The notes under the pieces are model-generated. The model saw nothing but the letters and a program-made list of their open reading frames with translations. It was not told the origin of the DNA and did not search any database. A stretch of DNA of 12,022 nt from CAG-826 sp964504595 (GTDB lineage: Bacteria; Bacillota_I; Bacilli_A; RFN20; CAG-826). Of this stretch, positions 1 to 5,507 are shown in pieces; positions within the stretch are counted from its first letter, which is position 1; each line of letters begins with the position of its first letter. The stretch is from assembly GCA_964504595.1 (NCBI GenBank), contig CAZDEE010000027.1:1-12022 (forward strand), in the 5' to 3' direction. Made by a program: the position numbers and the translations under genes.

Positions 1-26
1 AAGTTTATTTAAATCAAAAGAAATCA

Positions 27-55
27 TTTAATCTAATATCTCTTCATGATATAAT
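27..55 (+). promoter_or_regulatory. Promoter of the DUF3137-like gene
   Basis: A perfect TATAAT at 50-55 is preceded by TG at 47-48, giving an extended -10. A weak -35 (TTTAAT, 27-32) lies 17 bases upstream. Transcription would begin near 62, leaving a leader of about 20 bases before the ATG at 81. An in-frame GTG at 60 would sit at or before the RNA start, so it is not a likely start codon. Confidence 0.6.
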
Positions 56-80
56 ACCGGTGTTTAGTAGGAGGAAAATT

Positions 81-1049
81 ATGGAAGAGAATAAAGAAAT
101 TGTTGAAAAAGAAGCAATATCTGTTGAAGAAAATGAAACAGAAGAAATCAAAACTCATAATGCATCAAACAATTTAAATAAAATAGAAGAAAAAAGAAAA
201 ACATTTTGGAAAGCTTATTGCGATCAAAGAAAAACTAATAATTGGGTTATTTATCCAACATTAATAGTGTCTTTCCTTATTTTTATTGTATTGTCGAATT
301 ATTATTTTGTTGCCATTTTAATTATGGCCGCTTTGATGGTTGGAGTTTATGTGTACACTAATAAAGTGAAAAAGAAAGTTGATGCTTTATTACAAACATA
401 TGTAAAAGATTATTATGAATTATTTAACGAATATACACTTGACTCGAAAAATATAACAGAAATCAGTTATAATCAAGAAGAAAAGCTTGAAAAGAAAGAA
501 TTTGCAGACGCTGGATTTATATTGGATATCCATTCTACAAATAGCAGAAATGTTGTTCATGGAAGAATTTTTGGACAAGAGTTTAAGGTTTCTGATATGG
601 TTGCGAAAGTTTTAGTAGCTAAAAAGGAAGAAGCTTGTTTTTTGGGTAAGTTCTTTTCAATTAACAATTCTGAGGAAACAGAATATAAAACAGTAATTTA
701 TATAAAGCCTCACGATGATAATGGCTCTGGACCTAATAATATTGGAGGACTAGAAGAAATAAAAGATTTAGGATGTGATGGTAATATAGTTGTATGGTCG
801 AATGATCCAAAAGCGAAGAGTATTTTTTCTAAAAAGGTGATTGCTGCATTACAAGATTTTGATCCAAATAAGGATTTAGTGGATGTTGCAATAAGTATTA
901 TCAGAGATAAGATTTATTTAGCTTTAAGTTATGAAAATGGCTTGTTGACACTTCCTTCTAAAGAATCGTTGGAAGAAGGACCAATTGAACAATATAAAAG
1001 TGATGTTGGCAAAGTTGAAGCATTAATTAAAGTACTATTGAAAATGTAG
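81..1049 (+). CDS. DUF3137-like membrane-anchored protein of unknown function
   Basis: This encodes 322 residues, starting at the ATG at 81 with AGGAGG at 69-74 (6-base gap). The N-terminus (1-50) is charged and rich in Glu and Lys. Two hydrophobic segments, about 55-72 and 74-93, have a very short turn between them and form a membrane hairpin. Lysines on both sides suggest that both ends are cytoplasmic. The remaining 230 residues are soluble. They contain a 'GRIFGQEF' stretch (161-168), a 'FLGKFFSI' stretch (187-194) and a C-terminal part reading as 'VVWSNDPKAKSIFS' followed by 'DKIYLAL'. This order resembles DUF3137 proteins as I recall them, where similar segments occur, but the match is from memory and moderate. 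There is no signal peptide and no catalytic motif. The gene is monocistronic, with its own promoter and terminator. Its function is unknown. Confidence 0.75.
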   Translation: MEENKEIVEKEAISVEENETEEIKTHNASNNLNKIEEKRKTFWKAYCDQRKTNNWVIYPTLIVSFLIFIVLSNYYFVAILIMAALMVGVYVYTNKVKKKVDALLQTYVKDYYELFNEYTLDSKNITEISYNQEEKLEKKEFADAGFILDIHSTNSRNVVHGRIFGQEFKVSDMVAKVLVAKKEEACFLGKFFSINNSEETEYKTVIYIKPHDDNGSGPNNIGGLEEIKDLGCDGNIVVWSNDPKAKSIFSKKVIAALQDFDPNKDLVDVAISIIRDKIYLALSYENGLLTLPSKESLEEGPIEQYKSDVGKVEALIKVLLKM

Positions 1050-1057
1050 ATGAAATG

Positions 1058-1082
1058 AGCAGGATTATGGTCCTGCTTTTTT
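1058..1082 (+). terminator. Rho-independent terminator of the DUF3137-like gene
   Basis: A perfect 7-bp stem pairs AGCAGGA (1058-1064) with TCCTGCT (1071-1077) across a 6-base loop. A run of six T follows from 1077. It begins 8 bases after the stop codon and separates this gene from the hydrogenase operon. Confidence 0.88.
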
Positions 1083-1094
1083 GTTATATAAAAA

Positions 1095-1116
1095 TTAATA
1101 TATTGAAATATATTAA
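1095..1116. repeat. Perfect inverted repeat over the hyd promoter -35
   Basis: Arms TTAATATATT (1095-1104) and AATATATTAA (1107-1116) are exact reverse complements separated by GA. The palindrome covers the -35 box (1103-1108) of the hydrogenase promoter, which is where a repressor operator would be expected. The arms are pure A/T, so chance is not negligible in this AT-rich DNA. The overlapping stretch TTAAGAA (1113-1119) resembles one half of the Rex consensus (TTAACAA) at 6 of 7 positions, but the other half does not fit. Confidence 0.4.
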
Positions 1117-1131
1117 GAACTCTAGTAGAAT
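1103..1131 (+). promoter_or_regulatory. Promoter of the hydCBA operon
   Basis: TTGAAA (1103-1108) and TAGAAT (1126-1131), each one base from consensus, are spaced by 17 bases. Transcription would start near 1138, about 29 bases before the hydC ATG. The only promoter seen for the three genes is here, downstream of a strong terminator. A 22-base palindrome overlaps its -35 box. Confidence 0.65.
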
Positions 1132-1166
1132 TAATACGGACATTTAAAGAAGCAGGAGGGCATATT

Positions 1167-1655
1167 ATGGCTCATTTAAGTGAAGCTGCGGTAGCTAAAA
1201 TTAAAGAGATCATTAACCGCTACAAGGATGAAACAACTCCTTTAATGATGATCTTAAGTGACATCCAAAAAGAATACGGCTATATTCCTTTGGAAGTTCA
1301 AGAAATTGTTTCTGAAGAAACTGGTATTTCAGTTGCAGAAATTTATGGCGTTGTCACTTTCTATTCATTCTTCTCACTCAAACCAAAAGGATTATATGTT
1401 ATCGGTGTTTGTTTGGGAACTGCTTGTTATGTTAAGGGAGCACAACAAGTTATTGACAAATTCTCTGAAGTCTTAGGTATTGGTGCTGGTCAAACAACCG
1501 AAGATGGATTATTCACAATCGATGCATTACGTTGTATCGGTGCTTGTGGTATTGCACCAGCGGTTTCTATTAATGGTAAAGTTTATCCAAAAGTTGCTGT
1601 TAATGAAATTCCAAAGATTATTGCTGAATATCGTGCATTAGGAGGTGAACAATAA
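1167..1655 (+). CDS. hydC: NADH-dependent [FeFe] hydrogenase, NuoE-like [2Fe-2S] subunit HydC
   Basis: This 162-residue protein belongs to the complex I 24-kDa (NuoE) family. It has an N-terminal helical bundle (about 1-70, with 'IYGVVTFYSFF' at 59-69) and a thioredoxin-like [2Fe-2S] domain. The four cluster ligands are visible as C82, C87, C123 and C127 in the pattern C-x4-C...C-x3-C. In hydrogenases of the HydABC type this subunit is an electron relay attached to the flavin subunit; it is cytoplasmic. The length is normal for the family (about 150-165). The ATG is preceded by AGGAGG at 1154-1159 (7-base gap). It is the first gene of the operon, and its TAA overlaps the hydB ATG by one base (TAATG), so translation is probably coupled. 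The name rests on linkage to hydB and hydA; alone it would be NuoE-like. Confidence 0.93.
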   Translation: MAHLSEAAVAKIKEIINRYKDETTPLMMILSDIQKEYGYIPLEVQEIVSEETGISVAEIYGVVTFYSFFSLKPKGLYVIGVCLGTACYVKGAQQVIDKFSEVLGIGAGQTTEDGLFTIDALRCIGACGIAPAVSINGKVYPKVAVNEIPKIIAEYRALGGEQ

Positions 1656-3520
1656 TGCTTCGTACTATTGAAGAATTTAATGAAAAAGTTAAATCATGTT
1701 CAACTTGCTTAAAGCATAAATTTGGTGGAGAACCAGGAAAACGTTCAATTGTTTTATGTGGAGGAACTGGTTGTTTATCAAGTAATTCTGCAGAAATTAA
1801 AGAAAAATTTGACGAGCTTATTAAAGCTAAAGGACTTGAAGATTCAGTTACATGTAATATCGTTGGCTGTTTCGGTTTCTGTTCACAAGGACCTTTCGTT
1901 AAAATTTTCCCAGAAGATACTCTTTATCGTTTAGTTAAAATTGACGATGTCGAAGAGATTATTGAAAAAGATATTATTGGTCATGAGATTGTTGAAAGAT
2001 TATTATTTGTTGATCCAGCAACACATGAAAAAGTTGCTAAACAAGATGACATTAATTTCTATAAAAAACAAGTTCGTATTGCTTTACATGGTTGCGGACA
2101 AATCAATCCAGAAAATATTGATGAAGCTTTAGGAAATGGCGCTTTCCAAGGATTGGTTCGTGCCTTAGGAATGAAACGTGAAGATGTTATCAAAGAAGTT
2201 TTAGATGCTGGATTAAGAGGCCGTGGAGGCGGTGGTTTCCCAACTGGTCGTAAATGGCAATTTGCTTATGCTCAAGAAAATGATACTAAGTATGTTGTTT
2301 GTAACGGCGATGAAGGTGACCCAGGTGCATTTATGGATCGTTCTATTTTAGAAGGAAATCCTTTAAATGTTATTGAAGGTATGATGATTGCGGGTTATGC
2401 AATTGGTGCACAAAATGGTTATTTCTATGTTCGTGCTGAATATCCAATTGCGGTTAATCGTTTGAAATCTGCGATTGCCCAAGCTAAAGAAATAGGATTA
2501 CTTGGTGAAAATATTTTAGGTACAGGATTTAGTTTTGATGTTCACATTCGTTTAGGCGCAGGTGCTTTCGTTTGTGGTGAAGAAACAGCTTTATTAAATT
2601 CAATCGAAGGACAAAGAGGTATGCCTCGTCCACGTCCACCATTCCCAGCTGTTAAGGGATTGTGGCAAAAGCCAACTATTATTAATAACGTTGAAACCTT
2701 AGCATGTGTTCCTTATATTTTAAGAGAAGGCGCTGCTAAATTTGCAAGCATTGGTACTGAAAAATCAAAAGGTACAAAAGTATTTGCTCTTGGTGGAAAG
2801 ATTAATAATGTTGGTTTAGTTGAAATTCCAATGGGAACAACTCTTCGCGAATTAATTTATGATATTGGCGGAGGCATTCCAAATGGAAAGAAATTTAAAG
2901 CAATTCAAACAGGAGGTCCTTCAGGAGGTTGTTTAACCGCTGAAAACTTAGATACTCCAATTGATTTTGATAACTTAGTTGCTCTTGGATCTATGATGGG
3001 ATCTGGTGGCGCAATCGTCATGGATGAAGATAACTGTATGGTCGATGTTGCAAAATTCTATCTCGAATTTACATATGATGAATCATGCGGTAAGTGTTCA
3101 CCATGTCGTATTGGTACAAAGAGAATGTTAGAGATTCTTACCAAGATTACAGAAGGTAGAGGAACTTTAGATGATTTAGAAGCCTTAGAAGAATTAGCGG
3201 CTTCAGTTCAAGCTGGTTCCTTATGTGGCTTAGGACAAACTGCTCCTAACCCAATTCTTTCAACTTTAACTCATTTCCGTGATGAATATATTTCACACAT
3301 CGTTGATAAGAAATGTCCAGCTAAAGTTTGTAAGAAATTAATGAGATACTACATTGTTCCAGAAAAATGTAAGAAATGTAGTTTATGTTCACGTCATTGT
3401 CCAGTTAACGCAATTACTGGTCAAGTCGGTAAAACGGTATTTGAAATTGATCCAATTAAGTGTATAAAATGTGGCATGTGTATTTCTTCATGTAAATTTG
3501 GTGCCATCATTAAACAATAG
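1655..3520 (+). CDS. hydB: NADH-dependent [FeFe] hydrogenase, NuoF-like flavin subunit HydB
   Basis: This 621-residue subunit oxidises or reduces NAD(H) at an FMN and passes electrons through iron-sulfur clusters to HydA. In order: a thioredoxin-like [2Fe-2S] domain (about 30-100; C35, C40, C72, C76), the NuoF Rossmann-like domain with the Gly-rich nucleotide loop 'GRGGGGFPTGRKW' (189-201) and FMN-site 'CNGDEGDPGAFMDR' (216-229), an SLBB domain (about 370-450), and the N3-type [4Fe-4S] site with C478, C481, C484 and C524. Last is a two-cluster ferredoxin tail with C572/C575/C578/C582 and C603/C606/C609/C613. A family-type H548...C554...C559 segment before the tail may hold another metal. The N-terminal [2Fe-2S] and C-terminal ferredoxin domains separate HydB from plain respiratory NuoF. 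A near-perfect SD (AGGAGGTGA, 1640-1648) lies inside the end of hydC, six bases before the ATG. Confidence 0.95.
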   Translation: MLRTIEEFNEKVKSCSTCLKHKFGGEPGKRSIVLCGGTGCLSSNSAEIKEKFDELIKAKGLEDSVTCNIVGCFGFCSQGPFVKIFPEDTLYRLVKIDDVEEIIEKDIIGHEIVERLLFVDPATHEKVAKQDDINFYKKQVRIALHGCGQINPENIDEALGNGAFQGLVRALGMKREDVIKEVLDAGLRGRGGGGFPTGRKWQFAYAQENDTKYVVCNGDEGDPGAFMDRSILEGNPLNVIEGMMIAGYAIGAQNGYFYVRAEYPIAVNRLKSAIAQAKEIGLLGENILGTGFSFDVHIRLGAGAFVCGEETALLNSIEGQRGMPRPRPPFPAVKGLWQKPTIINNVETLACVPYILREGAAKFASIGTEKSKGTKVFALGGKINNVGLVEIPMGTTLRELIYDIGGGIPNGKKFKAIQTGGPSGGCLTAENLDTPIDFDNLVALGSMMGSGGAIVMDEDNCMVDVAKFYLEFTYDESCGKCSPCRIGTKRMLEILTKITEGRGTLDDLEALEELAASVQAGSLCGLGQTAPNPILSTLTHFRDEYISHIVDKKCPAKVCKKLMRYYIVPEKCKKCSLCSRHCPVNAITGQVGKTVFEIDPIKCIKCGMCISSCKFGAIIKQ

Positions 3521-3532
3521 GAGGTAAGAACA

Positions 3533-5302
3533 ATGGCAAAAGTAAATATTAAAATTGAAGGTCACTCCTATCAAGTTGAAGAAGGATTAACAATTTTAGA
3601 AGCAGCCCGTCAATGTGGCTATGAAATTCCTTCTTTATGTGCATACAATCATGGAGATTGTTCCCGCGGTTCATGCCGTGTTTGTTTGGTAGAAGTTAAA
3701 GGCGCACGTGGATTAGTTGCATCCTGTGTTTATCCTGTTAATGAAGGAATGGAAATTACTATTTCTTCTCCTAAAGCTACAAATGCACGTCGTGTTAATG
3801 TCGAATTATTATTATCAAATCATAGACAAAATTGTTTACAATGCGAAAAGGCTGAAAATTGTGAATTATTACATGTTTCTCGCTTAGTCGGCGCTCGCGA
3901 AGGGAAATTTGCGGGAGAAATGACTGAAGCAACATTAGACAATTTAACTCCTTCAATCGTTCGTGATACAAGCAAATGTATTTTATGTGGACGTTGTGTT
4001 GTTCGTTGTCAACAAGCACATGGTGAAGGAATTTTAGGATTTGAAAATCGTGGATTCCATACCATTGTTGCTCCTGCATTCAACCGTTCCTTTGGACAAT
4101 CACCATGTTTATTATGTGGACAATGTGTTAGTGTCTGTCCAACAGGCGCATTAATGGAAAAAAGCGAAATTCATCTTGTCGACGCAGCTTTCAAGGCAGG
4201 AAAATATGTTATTGTTCAAACCGCTCCTGCTGTTAGAGCAGCATTAGGTGAAGAATTCGGATTACCAATTGGCACTCCTGTAACTGGTAAAATGGTTGCG
4301 GCTTTAAAACGTTTAGGTTTCTATCGCGTTTATGACGTTAACTTTGGTGCAGATTTAACTATTATGGAAGAAGCTACCGAATTATTAAATCGTATCAAAA
4401 ATGGTGGTGCTCTCCCAATGATTACATCTTGTTCACCAGGATGGGTTAATTATGCAGAATATAACTATAGCGATTTATTACCTCATTTATCATCATGTAA
4501 ATCACCACATGAAATGGAAGGTGCAATTATTAAATCATATTTTGCTGAGAAGAATGGCATTAAACCAGAAGATATCTTTGTAGTTTCGATCATGCCATGT
4601 ACCGCAAAGAAATATGAAAAAGAACGTCAAGAATTATCTGTTAACGGATTAAAAGATGTTGATGCTGTATTAACAACAAGAGAACTTGCAAAATTAATTA
4701 AACGTTCTGGTATTAATTTCAATAGATTACCAGATGAAGAATTTGATCAAGATTTACTTGGTGAATATACAGGTGCTGGTGTCATATTTGGTGTTACTGG
4801 TGGAGTTATGGAAGCGGCATTACGTACTGCATATCATGCTTTAACTGGAAAAGAACATGAACAAGTTGAATTTACTGCAGTTCGTGGATTTGAAGGATTA
4901 AAAGAAGCTTCACTTGAAATTAATGGTATGACAATCAATGTTGCTGTTGCTCATGGTATGAAAAATGCTAAACCAGTATTAGATGATATTCGTGCTGGAA
5001 AGAGCAAATATCACTTCATTGAAATTATGGGATGTCCAGGTGGATGTATTAATGGTGGAGGTCAACCATATGTTCAACCTTGCTTCTTAGAAAATGAAGG
5101 ATTAGATATTTTAGATACATACCGCACAAAACGTGCAAGTGCTTTATATAGTGAAGACGAGGGCAGACCAATCCGTCAATCACATAATAACCCACAAATA
5201 ATTGCTCTTTATAAAGATTATTTAGGTGAACCAAATGGTCATCGCGCACATGAATTATTACATACAACATATAATAATAATCGTGAACGTTTTCCTAGAT
5301 AA
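3533..5302 (+). CDS. hydA: [FeFe] hydrogenase catalytic subunit HydA
   Basis: This 589-residue enzyme reduces protons to H2 or the reverse; it is cytoplasmic. Domains match Clostridium pasteurianus CpI almost residue for residue. There is an N-terminal [2Fe-2S] ferredoxin fold (C36, C48, C51, C65), a His-ligated [4Fe-4S] site (H97, C101, C104, C110) and two [4Fe-4S] clusters (C149/C152/C155/C159 and C192/C195/C198/C202). The H-cluster domain has L1 TSCSPGW (298-304), L2 MPCTAKK (354-360) and L3 'EIMGCPGGCINGGGQP' (497-512). A small-subunit domain follows at about 530-589. L1 carries Ser301 where CpI has its second Cys. There is no C-terminal [2Fe-2S] domain as in the longer Thermotoga HydA. 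The SD AGGAGG (3519-3524) overlaps the hydB stop. Its partners are HydB and HydC, so NAD(H)-linked and probably ferredoxin-bifurcating activity is inferred. Maturases HydE, HydF and HydG are not in the window. Arginine is mostly CGT/CGC, suggesting high expression. Confidence 0.96.
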   Translation: MAKVNIKIEGHSYQVEEGLTILEAARQCGYEIPSLCAYNHGDCSRGSCRVCLVEVKGARGLVASCVYPVNEGMEITISSPKATNARRVNVELLLSNHRQNCLQCEKAENCELLHVSRLVGAREGKFAGEMTEATLDNLTPSIVRDTSKCILCGRCVVRCQQAHGEGILGFENRGFHTIVAPAFNRSFGQSPCLLCGQCVSVCPTGALMEKSEIHLVDAAFKAGKYVIVQTAPAVRAALGEEFGLPIGTPVTGKMVAALKRLGFYRVYDVNFGADLTIMEEATELLNRIKNGGALPMITSCSPGWVNYAEYNYSDLLPHLSSCKSPHEMEGAIIKSYFAEKNGIKPEDIFVVSIMPCTAKKYEKERQELSVNGLKDVDAVLTTRELAKLIKRSGINFNRLPDEEFDQDLLGEYTGAGVIFGVTGGVMEAALRTAYHALTGKEHEQVEFTAVRGFEGLKEASLEINGMTINVAVAHGMKNAKPVLDDIRAGKSKYHFIEIMGCPGGCINGGGQPYVQPCFLENEGLDILDTYRTKRASALYSEDEGRPIRQSHNNPQIIALYKDYLGEPNGHRAHELLHTTYNNNRERFPR

Positions 5303-5335
5303 GACAAAAATAATATAAAAGGGAATTTATAAATA

Positions 5336-5370
5336 AAAGACTTTGGCTATTAAATGCCAAAGTCTTTTTT
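5336..5370 (+). terminator. Rho-independent terminator of the hyd operon
   Basis: A perfect 12-bp stem pairs AAAGACTTTGGC (5336-5347) with GCCAAAGTCTTT (5356-5367) around an 8-base loop. A T-rich tail runs to about 5375. It starts about 33 bases after the hydA stop and isolates clpB from the hydrogenase transcript. The A run before the stem could let it work on the minus strand too, but no minus-strand gene needs it. Confidence 0.93.
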
Positions 5371-5438
5371 CTTTTAAATAAAAAAATTATGAATACTTTT
5401 AATAAAGTTGAATACACTAAATAAAAAAATTAAAAAAA

Positions 5439-5465
5439 TTAGCACTCTAGACTTGACAGTGCTAA
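5439..5465. promoter_or_regulatory. CIRCE operator (HrcA binding site) of clpB
   Basis: The left arm TTAGCACTC (5439-5447) is a perfect consensus arm. After a 9-base spacer the right arm CAGTGCTAA (5457-5465) differs from consensus GAGTGCTAA only in its first base. Arm length, spacing and sequence are those of the HrcA repressor site controlling chaperone genes. It overlaps the -35 box of the clpB promoter, so bound HrcA should block RNA polymerase. CIRCE in front of clpB is known from mycoplasmas, whereas many Bacilli use CtsR there; no CtsR heptad repeats are seen. Confidence 0.93.
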
Positions 5466-5480
5466 AAAGTGAACTATAAT
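5453..5480 (+). promoter_or_regulatory. Promoter of clpB
   Basis: A perfect -35 TTGACA (5453-5458) and a perfect -10 TATAAT (5475-5480) are separated by 16 bases. Transcription should start near 5487, about 20 bases before the ATG. Both hexamers match the sigma-A consensus exactly, so the promoter should be strong when HrcA is released. The in-frame GTG at 5469 lies upstream of the RNA start and cannot be used from this promoter. Confidence 0.9.
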
Positions 5481-5507
5481 TGTAAATACAAAGGAGGGAT
5501 TTTGAAT

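Noticed and set aside
1655..3520. hydC and hydB as part of respiratory complex I (NuoE, NuoF)
   Set aside because: HydB has N-terminal thioredoxin-like and C-terminal two-cluster ferredoxin domains typical of hydrogenase flavin subunits, is followed directly by hydA, and no other nuo gene is nearby.
3795..4079. Open reading frame of 94 codons on the minus strand inside hydA
   Set aside because: It lies wholly antisense to a clearly functional, motif-dense part of hydA, and the peptide has no recognisable domain. It is a shadow of the coding strand.
5390..5415. Direct repeat TGAATAC at 5390-5396 and 5409-5415 before clpB
   Set aside because: It does not match the CtsR heptad or another known heat-shock box, lies well upstream of the promoter, and seven-base repeats are common in AT-rich DNA.
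5469..5507. GTG start extending ClpB by 13 residues
   Set aside because: It falls between the -35 and -10 boxes of the clpB promoter, so it is not in the mRNA. The ATG at 5508 has an AAGGAGG site and gives the normal ClpB N-terminus.
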